A model generated the notes under the pieces. It was not told the DNA's origin. It saw nothing but the letters and a program-made list of their open reading frames with translations, and ran no database searches. The translations under genes were made by a program, and so were the position numbers. Below are positions 14,364 to 27,348 of a stretch of 64,000 nucleotides of DNA, in pieces (position 1 is the stretch's first letter; each line of letters begins with the position of its first letter). The stretch is from Nymphaea colorata (lineage: Eukaryota; Streptophyta; Magnoliopsida; Nymphaeales; Nymphaeaceae). The stretch lies in contig NC_045142.1 of assembly GCF_008831285.2 (NCBI RefSeq), positions 18,229,354 to 18,293,353 of the forward strand, written 5' to 3'.

Positions 14364-17225
14364 CTACCCGCGTCCTCCAGAATTGGGTGCACGCATGAGA
14401 GCCCTCCGTTCTAATTCCTTGTCCACGAGATCAAATACTGAATTGCAGAATAAACTCAAATGAACCTAACAGCCAGCTCTTCGAACATTCTTGTTGCCCA
14501 TGTTTTATTCAAACCAGAGGAAGAATTTCTAGCAATTACATGATTTAATCATCCAATTATTTTACCTCAAGAAGATTGATCAGTGGAAGCAAAAAAATAA
14601 ACATTGAGGGCATGGAAGAATCAAAATGGAAAAGGTGAAGAAACTAGTCTGCTTTTTCTTCGCATCGGCAGCAATAATGATATGCTCAACAACAGAACAG
14701 TTGCATCATGACATACTCCAATACACCTCCAGAAATAGTTTTCCCCATTGAGATACTAGGTGCTCCAAGCAGCCCAAGGTATCTTCCTGCAGCCTTCGAG
14801 CACCCAAAATCCCCTTTACAACGTGTCAAATCACATTTAGATCCTTCCTGTTGCAAGAGAAGAACTAAGACTCGGTAAGTACAATAAAGAGCAGATAGAA
14901 GATCTGGCACAAAAACACAAGGAATTTACAAACATCTCGAACGAAAGGAATCAATAGGAAAAGAACATGAAAGCGTTCAGCATCCAAAAGATTCACCAAT
15001 GTCAAAAAGAAGCACCATTGAATAGGCAATCTTGTGCTTTAATGACACCAATTCAAGAACTACCATTAGACTGCACCCTGTGGACAACAAGAAACTTGAA
15101 AGGAATCTTCTGAATCCAGCACCAAGGATCCCGTACATCAATTCAAAAAGATGCTTTAGTACATCTGTAAAGAACGAGTCTAAAATACTTTCCATTTCCA
15201 CTGCACAAGCCACATAACCTGACATGTTCGTGAGCGGCTTAGATTATGCTTCTAACCCGTCTCTTGCTTAGGACTGAAAAGTAAGGCGCTAACCAGCCAA
15301 ACATGAGCCCCACTCAACTTTGTGATGGTTTCATGAACTCTAAAAACTGCTATTTAAAGTATGATCTAAACACACAGATACTTCAAAACTGCTTGAAAAA
15401 TCAATTATACCAAAAACTCTAAAAACCACTATTGCCCCAAGATTTGGAAAGATTGAAGAGTCCACACATCGTAGCCTATTTTCTCGCCTTGGTTAAAGGC
15501 AAATAGGCTTCACTGAAAGTGTCCTAAAGATGCTTCTGCTATTAAAATCTCCACGTGGCTCTTTTAGTTTAGGCGCAACACATCTTTACGGTAGAAAAAA
15601 AAATAATGGCTTTGTTCAAGCTTGCAGTCTATATAACTGGAACAATGATATAAACATGCATATTCCATAACAACAAAGGAGTCCAACAAGGAAACATTTT
15701 GTCAAGATGCACAGAACAACATCAAATGCATATCATAATCACAGTCAGTATCCAAGTTCGGTTGATCATGTGTGTACTTTGAATTGTTAATGACCAAGTA
15801 CTTGTGCATCACCACCAAGGCAATGAGAAAAGATGAGAACATAACACACAACATCAACTACATCTACTTGTCCACACCAAAGACAACCAATGAAATTTTT
15901 AAACATTCAGCCATAGGGACCAAGTCAATACAAACTGAGGTTTTCTTGAAGTCAACTACCACTATATTGGTCATATCTATGGACTTTGTATCTCTTATAG
16001 AACTAGTGATTGCGAGAGAAAGCTGGTAATGATGTCCACCAGGATATACAAATGAACTAAACCTGTTCCTTTTTTCAATATATGTGAGATCGTATGTTCA
16101 TATTTGCCATTTTCCTAGCAGGATGAGAATTGTTTAGGGAATGACAATGTCAGCTCTTGGTCCATCACCCAAGCTTTACGCTTTTAAATCCACTCCAACA
16201 TGGTCCTTGACAATGAAAAAAACATAATATGAAAAGATTAAGCTGAAATGCAATTTTCCATTTTCCCCACAGTACAACCTAAGAATCAGATATTTGAGAG
16301 CTAGACCTACTCAAATGCTAATGAAGAAATTACTTGAGGATCTAATTTAGGCCATGAAGCAGCTGGTGCACACATGCAAGAGACTTATCAAAATCCATAT
16401 ACCAGTTAGGAATTGTAATATGCGTGCAATGCAAATCACCTTTTGGACGGCCACAATGGACATGCTAAGCAAACTTCTCCTCATAAGCACAGGTAATATA
16501 ACGGTTACCAAGATAACTAGCACATGCACATAGCAGAATTGTTACTTAACAAGAATATTATGAATTTCAAATCCTAACTTAATGTTCAGTAAGTTGTTAC
16601 TTGACAAGAACATTATGAATTTCAAATCCTAAATTAATGTTCAGTATCGAACTTTCATTTTTTTTTTTTTTCACTTTCAATTATTTATCTAAAACTTTAA
16701 GATGTCTTCCTTTGATCAAAATTTAATTCAAATGCATGGTCCAGGTTCATAAATTTATGACCTATTGAAGTTTATGCATTATTTTTCAGTGATTTTCCAT
16801 AATACATCAATCGCATATTGAGATCAATCAGTATTTTTCCTGCATGCTTTAATATACTGATAGAATTTTGTTCATCCAATGCTAAGTAAATGTGAACAAG
16901 CCAATTGGGAGATAGTCAGCTACCATCTACTTAATAAGATCCTACGCCCCACAGGTACTTCTAGTTCTAACAGATTCTTGTCCTTGTACCTGCGCCATAC
17001 TCATTTTGGTACTTATGTATGTCTCACATAGATCATTTGGCATTTCATAGTAAGTATCTAACTTTTACCGCACGTTTTTTAAATGGTAGGCACCTATATA
17101 TCTGGTATATATGAGGCTTCTTTTTCATTGATAAGAAAAGCAAGTGGGGGGGTTTAGCAAACAATTACCAGATTATGCCTTGACTGAGAAACATCCGCGT
17201 ACGGAACCTTTAACAGCTCCTTCAA
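14364..17225 (-). other. unassigned minus-strand exon-like segments downstream of SEC15
   Basis: Several minus-strand segments look like real exons by splice consensus and composition. 17219-17163 follows GTCTAG and ends before GTAATTG, reading LKELLKVPYADVSQSRHNL. 14848-14735 follows TTGCAACAG and ends before GTGTAT, reading EGSKCDLTRCKGDFGCSKAAG. A last segment from about 14442 follows TGCAATTCAG and closes with ERRALMRAPNSGGRG and a TAG at 14366-14368. I do not recognise the product, and I could not join the segments into one frame with confidence. They may be a small multi-exon gene or spliced 3' UTR exons of SEC15, since a perfect GTAAGT donor lies just after the SEC15 stop. Confidence 0.35.
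16539..16645. repeat. two-copy tandem duplication, about 54-bp unit
   Basis: The unit TTGTTACTTRACAAGAAYATT...AATGTTCAGTA occurs twice head-to-tail with only a few substitutions. It is a recent local duplication in non-coding DNA, with no sign of a mobile element. Confidence 0.85.
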
Positions 17226-17741
17226 CCCCTAGACAATGGACGAAAATCTTATCGGCCACCCTTTCAGTGTTCGGGTTGTTAATATAGCCACAGGCCCACA
17301 ACCTAGCCCATCTTTGAACCAATTTCGTATTGTACCCCTAGAATCTAAGATGTGAACGTGTACCAACAGCGATATTTCTCTGGAATATGTCAGATAAAAA
17401 AAGCCTATAAAACTCATCTAGAAGACATTAAATTAACATGCTTTTTGGTGCACTAAGATGCTTTGATATTTCTAATTTTGTCTTTTGTCAACAAAAACGT
17501 ACTTCCCTCTTTATGAGTTGGAAGAATGCAATTCAATAAATTTCACAAAAAATTCGTAGGAGAACTCTTATATTCACGTAACTAATTGTATGATGACCTC
17601 AGTATTCCGAGCTAAAACCAGAACTAACTCATTAAAAGTCTAAAAACAAACGCTTTCGCAAATACGTGAACCCACTGACAGAAGTTCAAGCTAAAAAGAA
17701 AGAGAAAGGAAAAAGAAAGAAACTTACGTGGTGACAACACT

Positions 17742-20234
17742 CTAAACTTCCTTGAGTCTTTTGATGAGAGCATCCAAAGACTTCTTCTTGGGATTTTGCT
17801 TGGCAGCCCTTGTACCAAAAGTGCTGAAGTACCTTTCCGATGGATCTCTCAGCTTCTCCGATATAGTCACCACCTTCCGGTAATCCAGCGCCCCATAGTT
17901 CTTCTCTCTTATAACCGGATTCAGGAAGTTCTCAGGGTGACTACTATCCAGCAAATTCACCAATTGCCTTGCCTCCATTAACGACTCCTTCAAAGACGGA
18001 TCAGAAGAAGAAGGCGAAGTAGACTGTACAGAGCTGTCAGCACCATTCTCCTCCACCTCCTCCCCACCCCTCATGAGCTGCCTATCCTGGGTCTCTGCAA
18101 AAGATTCCAATATCTTGAGATCAGCATCCAACCCCGTGACTGCAGTCGCATTAAACCGCTTGACGCCATCTCCGGCAAGAACAGCAACAATGCTGTCTGA
18201 GACATGCCTCAAAACGCCTCTCAGGATATTCATTAAGATGTCCGGAGAGAGAATCTGCTGTCCTGTAGAGACGAGGGTCTCAAGGTAGATGACTACCTCA
18301 TTCACATACTCATTCCCGTTAAACGGGGGATCATCGGCGATCCAGTTCACGTTGTCAAGTAAGGTCATGAACTCGTCAACCTTTGTCTTCACGAGCCTCA
18401 ACAGAAGGTCGTGGGCAGCCTCCCTTGATGGAGCCAGTGGTGAAACCGGCCGGCGTTTGCGCTCCACCGTCCTAATTGGGATACCAGAAAGCTGAGCTGC
18501 ATGCCGGACGAAGAACTCGCATGCTCGCTCCAGTATGGCCGTGTTGGCAGCAACCTGCATAGCCTGCGAGACTGTATAGACGCTTCCCGAGCTCATCAAT
18601 CGAAGAAGCGAACCGTTGAGGACTTCTGCAAGTAGCCGATCGAGATACTTCTTCACCACGTCGTAGAAATCAAGCTGCCCGCTGTAGGAAAGGAAGCTCA
18701 CCGAGTCCTCCACAAAGGAACGGACAATCCTGCAGCAATCGGGCACCGTCGAGGAGAATGGCGCGATGTAAGGAAATGCAGGGATTATGTCAGAGTTCTG
18801 TATGTGGAAGGCGAGCACGTTCATGTTATACTCGTATTCCTTCTTCATCACCATCGGATCAAACTTGTCGCCAGAAATGGCGTCCGACATCTGCTTCTGG
18901 CAATCGGCGAGGAGCAGCTCGTGGTACTTGTCGCGGTGCTGGCTGAGCACCACAAGGAGGGGATCGACATGGTAGCCGTACCGTCGGAGGGTCACTCCCA
19001 GAAGGCTCACGTAGTCCTTGATAAGGAGGAGGTGGTTCGCCGTCTGCATCCGTGAAAACTGGTCCTCTAATACGGAGCACATCTTTCCTATGGCCATGTC
19101 CCACAGGTTGTCCACGTCGTTCCGAAATATGAGGTCACCGGCGGTGCGGAAAATCCGGTCTTCGACAATGAAGAAGCCGGCGATCTGCGCGAAGAAGGTC
19201 TGATGCGATTCGAGGAAGGGGCTCATGGAGGAGATCTGGAAGTCCGAGGTGAGCTGCAGCTTGCGGTTCTCCAAGTACTGTTGCCTGAACCGATCCTTGA
19301 GCCCCAGGGTCTGGTAGATGTGGTAGCAGCGGTAGAGGGACCGGAGATCGGCTATGTCACCTCCGGCGGCGGAGTTCGAACCTGCGCTTGTGTCGGATCT
19401 CCTATCCTCCTCCATATCGTCGTCTTCCTCGGTGTGAAGAGAGTAGACGCAATCACGGAGGCTGACCCTGGTTTGCTCCTCCACCTGACGCTGCTTGACG
19501 CGGAGCTCCTCCTCGCGCTGGCGGGCGGAGGAGGCGCGGCCGATGGCAAGCTGGCCGAGCTCACGGCTGGCGACGCGGATCTGGACGAGCCAGTCGCTGA
19601 AGTCCTTGGAGACGCGAAGCTCGATGTGGGCGCGGATAGTAGGGATGTGGCAATCCAGCATCCGGCGGAGGGCGGAGGAAGGGGTGCGTGGAAGGAGATC
19701 TTGCTCGAGGAGCGAGAGCGATTTCAGGGCAAGATATAAATCATCGCTGGAGAGGTGGCCGTTGACATTGGCGCAGACGGAAGCCGTCCGAGCGCAGAGC
19801 GTGGCCGAGCGGAGAGCGAGGCAAAGGTTGGCGCGTACGGTCTCTGCCTCCAGGAGCTCCTCGAGTCGAGAAAGCAGGGGGAGGCCGGCCTCCTGGAGTC
19901 GGCAGTTAGTCTCGGAGAGAGCCGATTTCAGAGAGTCGGCATCTGCGAGGAGGGCTCGGAGGTCGTCGACGGCGAGGATGAAGTCCTCGTAATGGGAACG
20001 GCAAACATCCTCGATCTCGGCCTCCTTGGAGCGGGCGAAGCGGCGAAGGTGGTGGAGGAGGGCGTCAGGCTTCCCGGCGGCGAAGGCCTTACGGACTAGA
20101 GGACCGAGGTCATCCCCATTGCAGATGGAGGACGAGATGAGCATGTAGTCAAGCTTCTCAGCGGACTCATCCCCGTCAGGTCCCGGAGACCCCGCCGGAG
20201 CCACCCGCCGGCGCGTCCTCGTCCCCGGATGCAT
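17742..20234 (-). CDS. SEC15B: exocyst complex component SEC15 (SEC15B-like)
   Basis: The 830-residue product, encoded without introns, matches plant SEC15 throughout. SEC15 is an exocyst subunit that links Rab-GTP-marked secretory vesicles to the tethering complex at the plasma membrane. Near the N-terminus is SAEKLDYMLISSSICNGDDLGPLVRKAF, then the HHLRRFARSKEAEIEDVC block, the IRVASRELGQLAIGRASSARQREEELR block, an acidic linker, and the C-terminal Sec15 domain with FFAQIAGFFIVEDRI, LLLIKDYVSLLGVTLRRYGY and FPYIAPFSSTVPDCCRIVRSF. It ends SLDALIKRLKEV, as in SEC15B. I chose the ATG at 20234 (MHPGTRTRRR). An in-frame ATG 26 codons upstream (20312) would add an arginine-rich run not expected for the family. 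SEC15B is preferred over SEC15A because the N-terminal third is closer to it. The gene is intact. Confidence 0.95.
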   Translation of the reverse strand: MHPGTRTRRRVAPAGSPGPDGDESAEKLDYMLISSSICNGDDLGPLVRKAFAAGKPDALLHHLRRFARSKEAEIEDVCRSHYEDFILAVDDLRALLADADSLKSALSETNCRLQEAGLPLLSRLEELLEAETVRANLCLALRSATLCARTASVCANVNGHLSSDDLYLALKSLSLLEQDLLPRTPSSALRRMLDCHIPTIRAHIELRVSKDFSDWLVQIRVASRELGQLAIGRASSARQREEELRVKQRQVEEQTRVSLRDCVYSLHTEEDDDMEEDRRSDTSAGSNSAAGGDIADLRSLYRCYHIYQTLGLKDRFRQQYLENRKLQLTSDFQISSMSPFLESHQTFFAQIAGFFIVEDRIFRTAGDLIFRNDVDNLWDMAIGKMCSVLEDQFSRMQTANHLLLIKDYVSLLGVTLRRYGYHVDPLLVVLSQHRDKYHELLLADCQKQMSDAISGDKFDPMVMKKEYEYNMNVLAFHIQNSDIIPAFPYIAPFSSTVPDCCRIVRSFVEDSVSFLSYSGQLDFYDVVKKYLDRLLAEVLNGSLLRLMSSGSVYTVSQAMQVAANTAILERACEFFVRHAAQLSGIPIRTVERKRRPVSPLAPSREAAHDLLLRLVKTKVDEFMTLLDNVNWIADDPPFNGNEYVNEVVIYLETLVSTGQQILSPDILMNILRGVLRHVSDSIVAVLAGDGVKRFNATAVTGLDADLKILESFAETQDRQLMRGGEEVEENGADSSVQSTSPSSSDPSLKESLMEARQLVNLLDSSHPENFLNPVIREKNYGALDYRKVVTISEKLRDPSERYFSTFGTRAAKQNPKKKSLDALIKRLKEV

Positions 20235-23200
20235 CGTCGCCGCCTTCCTATCCCTCGATCGACGCCTCCTTCTTCTTCGCCTTCTGGGTTCTCGGCGTCC
20301 GGTCCAGCGCACAAGGATTTTGGGGGCGGCGCAGAAGTAAAATTACCAAATACTCTTTCAAATAACGGATTAAAGTGGGAGGAAGCACGTCTCTATAGTA
20401 ACCACGTATAAATGAATACGCCTGTTGCATCCCGCCACGTGTCAGATTATTTCGTATTCCTCCTAAATTAACTTCTGGTGTTAAACATTCCAATTATCGG
20501 GAGGTTGGCTTTTCATTTTCGTTTTTACAAACAATCAATTTTAACGGCAATTCAGTATTCCTTTCCTTTCTTCCTTCCTTGGTTTCTCAAGAAACGAGTT
20601 TCAATTTGAAGGGAGAACTTCTCCCGGGATGATTTTGCGGAACGAGTTGTCGTTTACTTGCTCATGGTGGAATGGCCTTGCCCTTGAGCCGTCACCGTCA
20701 GGGATGGAAGGGTGTTTTGGTAATTGACATTATTTCGAGAATCCAGCTCCAGATAGCTCATACAAAGTGGTCATACGGGTCCGACTCGAATGGTGGAATC
20801 CAAATCAGAACATTTTTGGATTTGGACCTTGAACATCTCAATCAACGTATTTAAGATCGAGTGGAAAAGTCCAACTGGATTTGAAATCTTAAGATCTCGA
20901 TCACCATGGATCTACGGTGAAAGGAGGGCAAAGCAACAAGAAAACAAACTTTTTTGCCTTATAAGGCTTTTGAAAAGGATGAAGTAGCTTTTCAAGTTTG
21001 ATCCAAAAAAAATTTTCAATCGCGACACTTCGTTTTAAGCGTAATTCGAATTTTTGTCACATTTATCTGATTTTTCTATTACGACCACACACGAGGTCCA
21101 GTGAAAATATCTAACGTCCGTTTTAATATAACAAAAAGGTATCGTTTTATTCGTCAATGGAGCCAGAGCTTCATTGAATTGAACGGTTGTCAGCAAGTTT
21201 CAAGGCCCCATATAAAGATTTAAGAAAATAGAAGCTTAAATTTGAGATTACCAGTAAACAATAATGGTCTCTCGAAAGAAAATTTTCGTTGACTCATGAA
21301 GCTTGCATTTGACGGCATTGTCTTTGTAAGTTGAACGGCAATTTCCAAATTTCTTTATTAACACCAGCCCGGACCAGCTGTTACTAGCTATTCGGACTTC
21401 ACCAAACTTAGTCACGAGTTAAGATTGGTCCGACTCGGCCCTTGCCCAATGCAAGCCATTTTAAAATTCGATCGATTCGACTCGACGAGTCAGCAGCTTG
21501 TTGAACCAATGAGGTCCGGGTAATTTTTGTCGATCCAAGTCCAATTCATGAGTTTGCCAACTATAACTAATTCACTCCACATAAACACTTTGTCCCGACC
21601 ATTATAACATGTGTGTCTCCTAAGACATACGGAACATGACGACTTGACATCATCGTCACCTTCCTTCCGTGTATCGCTGACATTTAGAGTTTCATAAAAT
21701 CATTGTTAAAATATTTCATGGGTCTATTTCGGCAAATTCTAGCAATAACAATAACAATATGTTGCTGCTGTCAAACGACCTTCTAAAGTTATATTTTAAT
21801 AATGCTAAATAAGTAGATGTTTCAATTGTGATATTGGAACTCATAACTTAAAACAAAACACATTTGGAGAACGCCATATTCTCCTTTTTAAAGATGTGTG
21901 TAATGTTAATAGTTTGTAAATCTAATAATCAAATGTTAGAAATAATCATAACTTGTTAGCTTCCTTAGAATAAAAGCATAGTTTTTCAAAGGATGTATAT
22001 GTTAAGTACATGTATTGGAAAAGACCAAAATATTTTCTTATCAAATGCATCCTAAAAATCAACTCAACTTCAGAGGTTGCAATTGCAAATGGTCGGATCA
22101 TATTTAAAGTTCTCTCTCTCTTTTTTTTTTTTAACTTTTTTCTTTTAATGGTAGAGGTAGTTTGGTAGACGCTTTTTTTTTTCATGTTCTATTTAATAGA
22201 TCTGATCCAACCCCTACTTTCCCAATTTAATCCATTTGAACCCCCACTTTTTATATTTTTAGGGATGTCAATATATCTGAATTTATTTACCATTCTTATA
22301 TTTAAATACTAGGCAATACAGCCTGGTAAAAATAAATAAAATGCCTAAACTTCCTCCCTCTATCTTTTTTGTTTTCCCTTTACTCTTGTCTATTGCTAAA
22401 GTATCGGAGTAGCATTTACAAAAATTGAACTTTCATCCGAGTCATTTCTTTTAACGATTAGTTTTTTAATCTTGAGGGAGATTTGCATGGGTCAGGCTCT
22501 TTAGGATATCGGAGGGGAAGCTCTCCGACGAACAAAACAACAATAGAAATAAAGAAAACACTGGGCATAAGGAACATGATGTTTGTTCCTAAAACTCTCA
22601 AACATTAGACAAAAAAACAATATTGGTAGAATGGGCAGAATAATAGTGTGATAGGCCTGTTTTGTTTTATGGTATAACTATCAAAGGACCTCTAGGGTCT
22701 GTTAATCTCCACATGTTTCACCTTGCGTGTAGGACTCACCCCTTTTATGGTACAAGAGCATATCCCTCGCAATTCGAACCAGAGTCATGCTGCATAACAC
22801 ACCCCAAGCTTGCCCTTTTGATCTATGCCCCTCGGAGCATGCCAACCATCAACACTCCTGAAAAATAATCGGATCGCGACACATACCGGGTATAGGTAGA
22901 ATCCAGGGTTCAAGCTCGGAACCAAATCTTGAACTAAACTTTCACTTTTCCAAAATGAGCTGGCTTGTCATCAAGTCGAGGTACATTTTTCTCCAAGTTT
23001 TTAATTAAATGGAACTTGTCATATGTTCTTGAATGTGGAACTTTTTTTTTTTTTTTTTGGGTTGCTTTATATATGGGCAGCAGGGTATATGTTAGACCCT
23101 GAACATGAAACTTTTGTGTAGCAACTAAAAATGACTAATATACTCTTCATAATAAGTCAAAGACCTCCCTTTGTAGGGGCAAAAGTAGAACTTGAAAAAA

Positions 23201-24742
23201 GATTTCCTCTAATCCCTACCATTTACCTTTTCTTTCATATAAACACAATGTTAGAATACTCAAACTTGAGTTTGGTGTATAAAAATTAAAAAAAAAACAA
23301 AAAAAAACAAAAGCACTTTGTTGGCGAAGTCTGGTTCCAGTCAAATTGAATTTGGATCTTTTGTCTGGTTTATGATTTCAAATTTTCACCAATATTTCAA
23401 AACGAAGCGTATATCATATCTTCATCATTGGCTGCAAAAGCTTACAAATTCAAGTCATGTTTTAAAAGTTAATACAATCTTCCACTCGACTCGCTATCAT
23501 TTGACAACGGCATGTTTGGTAGACTCAGTCGCAAAAGGCTTGCAAAATCTGATCTCTATTTTAAAAAGTCTAATTTTCAACGCAATCGTTTTGGGCTTTG
23601 GCCCCAGCAATTTTAAAAAATTTGACTTGTTTTATATAAAAATTTTGAAACATGATATTTCGGCCCTAATCAAAATTTAAAAACTTTAATTTGACCATTT
23701 TCATGAAAATTTTTTAGTTCCGCCCCCTCTCTAAAACTAAAAGGGTCTAATATTAAATCATCCTTGGATTTCAAGTCACCTTAAATTAAAACTTTCAAAA
23801 AACTAAGATCATTCTGGTCTGGTTGGCTTCATGCAAAGTACCTTAGAAATCAAAGTCCCTAAAATTGGTTATGGACATTATTGATGTAACCTTACACTTG
23901 TAAATATCATCTGAAGAATAAATTGATAAAAACGTGCATTAAATTAATTAATTTTTAGTTACTTTTAATAATTAGAATTAATAGCTCTTATGGCATCAAA
24001 AAATAATTTGCTTTTCACGAAAACAGTATGAACTAAAATATGTTTTATATGAAGCTACTGTGCATAAACATATTAAAATATTTAGATTTCGTTTAAAATG
24101 TTTATGACAAATGCTTAAGGAGTCTCGTCTTTCACTCACACTTGGCTCCTAAGCTCGAGCCACGTTCCAAGCCAATTCGAGCCAGTGGAAAGGAGCTTGA
24201 TTCAAGTTCAAGGCAAGGCAGTTAGGCTGGTAACTTGTACATGATCTTTATATATATATATATATATAACAGAAGTAATTTGGAATGAAATTTTTCATCA
24301 TCTTTTGTACCATAATAGTTCATATGTTTTTTCTTTGCATATTATTTACAAATAGTTGAAAATTTTGCAATTATGAAACTGCCATTATCCAGATATTTTT
24401 CATAGAATAGGCCTTAAGGTTTTTCAAGTTGAAATTTTGTTTCTTTTATATTTTAAAAATATGTTTATTTATTTTAATTGAAACTCAACCTAAGTCAATG
24501 GTCTGTTCGAAGGGCAGGCCTCTGTCATGGAAAAAAAACATATAGGACTTGTGTGGAGTTTGAGATGCCTGATATCTGTTTTTAGGATCAAGATCAAGAC
24601 AGAGAAACTAATTTTCTGTATTGGATCATAAAAAGAATTAATTGAATTGCCCCCAGTAAGAATCTAAATAAATTTGTTTAAAAATATTGTAGGAAGACAT
24701 TTAGTGAGAGAGAGAGAGGTTCGATGCAAAGATTTGACTAGA

Positions 24743-24816
24743 ATTACAAACGTGAATAGAAATAAAAAGTATAAAGATCCTTACAAACGTGAATAGAAAT
24801 AAAAAGTATAAAGATC
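24743..24816. repeat. two-copy tandem duplication, 36-bp unit
   Basis: A unit beginning TTACAAACGTGAATAGAAAT and ending with AAAGATC is present twice head-to-tail with essentially no divergence, so it is recent. Confidence 0.88.
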
Positions 24817-25497
24817 TTATAGGGGTTGATGCAATGATCATGATGGAGGCAGGTAAGAGACTAGTACATGTTTCAAACTCTTGTGACATCAATCCACTCT
24901 GCTGCGAAAGGAAAATACTCATACGTAAGTGACTGTAAAACACCAAAAGCAACTTTGGACCCGAATACACGAATAGACTGTAAAACAAGTAGCAGTAACA
25001 AAAATCTTATTAAGAAACAAAGGATTGTAATTCTAAATTTTAAAAAGATGTTTTATATTTGAGAATATGATTGTTGGTAGGGGCAGAGCCAGAAATTTTT
25101 TATGAGGGAGTTCGAATTAAATTTTTAAATTTTGACTAGCGCCAAAATTATTATTTTTTTATTTTTTATATAGAACAAGTAAAATTTTTTAAAATTTACA
25201 TGTAATTTTTTTTTTTAAATTGAGATCGGACCATGAGTTATAGACTGAAAATTACCATAATGCCCTAAGTGGTTAAATGGAAAACCCTCCCTTATAAGGG
25301 CAAAAGTGAAACCCAAACACTTGTTTCCCATAAAATTACCAAAATGCTCCTCTGCTGCAATTTTCTCATGTCTAACAAACAATAACATTAGATTAAAAGG
25401 TGAATTAATGGAGTTTTGGTTATTTTCAGCTAATAATTTGTGATCTTATAACACACGTATTCGGTCACATTTCGGGAAAGGGCATTTATGAATTTTT

Positions 25498-25675
25498 AAT
25501 TTAAAAGGTGAATTTTGTTTGATACTTTTTTTTTAATTAAAAAATAATTTAAATTTAACGGCATGAAAAGAGCATACTTTTTAAATTTAAAAGGTGAATT
25601 TTGTTTGATAACTTTTTTTAATGAAAAAATTAATTTAAATTTAACGGCATGAAAAGAACATACTTTTTAAATTTA
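25498..25675. repeat. two-copy tandem duplication, about 87-bp unit
   Basis: The unit begins AATTTAAAAGGTGAATTTTG and contains TTTAACGGCATGAAAAGARCATACTTTT. The two copies differ by a few substitutions and small indels in the A/T runs. Confidence 0.85.
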
Positions 25676-26152
25676 AATTTCTTTAGTTCCACTCTCTTTT
25701 ATGTGTAATGCACGCAGCTAAATGAAAAAAAAAATTGAAACCTGAGCAAGCTTTTATTGCTTCATCAAAAGTGAAGTTCTGTTTCTGTAATTTTTACATG
25801 CCGATTAAAAAGTTAAGCCTTTAATTAAAAGTTTAATATGTTAAGAGCAGTCCTTGATATGTTGAGGGTTGCTAGAACTGATTTTCTTACATATGGATAA
25901 CTAGTTTCCACCATATGTAGGAAAAATCTATATATTTATTATTTTTTGCATATACATTTGTAAAAAGAAAGAGAACGAATGAAGTGTAATGCCTTCTAGA
26001 AAAAAAACTTATAATAAACACTTCCTTTAAGATCAACTCTAGCCAGTTATGCTAAGCCCTTTAATTTCCATTTTATTGTTATGAATATGGGCAGGGCCAT
26101 GAGCATGGCGTTTGGAATTGGGTACTCATCTTGTCATGCCCTATTTTGCAGT

Positions 26153-26534
26153 TGTAACGCCCTAAAATTTTAATCTCATATTGAAAATTGTGAGAGATAT
26201 TTAAGGGTTTATAATAAGATTATTAAATAAATGGTTTTCCTAATTCTTAACATTTTGAGGGTTGAGGTCGAAACTGTTAGGAGGCGGGTTAAGCCCGAGC
26301 TTAGAAGTGGAACAGGTTGTTACAATGATGTTAGGTTCAATTCAATACTCGGACCTAAGGTCTCATACGTGCGGAGATACACATATTGAAGATTGTGAGG
26401 GATCTTAAGGGCTTATAGAGAAGGTTATTTATATAGATAGTTGTCATGTTTTGTTTCCTATCCTTTTGAGGGTTGAAGTCGAAAGGTTGGGATTCGTAGG
26501 AGTCTGAGCTTAGAAGTGAGTCGAATTGTTACAA
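26153..26534. repeat. pair of diverged direct repeats, possibly a TRIM-like LTR pair
   Basis: Two related units of about 155-175 bp share ATATTGAARATTGTGAGRGAT, TTTTGAGGGTTGARGTCGAAA, GAGCTTAGAAGTG and a GTTACAATG end. The first begins TGTAACGCCCT and ends TTGTTACA, in the TG...CA style of plant LTRs. The two are separated by only a few tens of bases. They could be the LTRs of a tiny TRIM retroelement or simply a tandem duplication. No primer site was recognised between them. Confidence 0.5.
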
Positions 26535-27348
26535 TGGTTAGGGACAATAGTTGGTTGAGTCGCTGAGTTGGCTCGAGAATGACCCAAGTCAACTCGAATC
26601 ACTAGAAAACCGGGTTACAAGTCAATGTTGGTCTGGCTTGCCCTTGACTTAGGCCGACTCAGCCCTAACTCGCCTGATTCAGGTTATTTTAAGACTTGAT
26701 CAAATCAACAATATTTCAATTATTTACAATCTGATTAGCCTCATTCCTCATCAAAATGTTTCAATTCGGATTTCAGTGGCTCCCTGTGCAGAGATGGTGA
26801 ACTCTTTGCATCACGCTCGTAGACAGCTCATTTTCTATTTTTCTTTCAATCCCGTTGCTAAGGTCATTGAAATGTTGTTTAAGCCTATGCACTAGAGCTA
26901 AGGAGACGTTTTGGGACATCTGGAATTGAATTACTGTCAACTTAGTTTAGTTTACTTGCCGATTAATTTTTTACAAGTTTATTTATAAATAACTTAAGGT
27001 TTTTATTTTTTTTATGTTTTCTATCATTTTAAAAATGAATAAAATAAATACTTTTTTTCTGATTTATCTGAAAGGTGGAGGAGAGGTAACTGGAAAGTAG
27101 ACCTGTACAAAAAAGTGAAAAGATGACGCGCGGGTGGCATTTTAAGGGGAGAGAGAGAGAGAGGGAGAGAGAGGGGCCAAACTGAAAAAAGAAAAAAGAG
27201 AAGGGCGGTAAAATGGAAGCTTAGTTCCATTTCCCTGCGTCTTGGAAAATGAAAGATTATAGAAAGTAACGGAAATGCTCGTGTAAAGGAGGAAAAAGGG
27301 GTAAAGGCCCGGAAAAGGAAAAACGTACGTTGCATAAGATCCGGCAAA

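Larger units (their letters stand above)
20315..27348. other. 7-kb AT-rich intergenic region
   Basis: No protein-coding gene is supported. The first few hundred bases are the SEC15 promoter region. The rest holds degraded, unassigned repeats, (TA)n at 24250-24267, short tandem duplications at 24743-24816 and 25498-25675, and the TRIM-like pair near 26.15-26.53 kb. Open frames at 22662-22868 and 23318-23680 lack any family pattern. Confidence 0.45.

Noticed and set aside
18859-20099. Several open frames in other frames over SEC15
   Set aside because: Shadows of the G+C-rich SEC15 coding exon.
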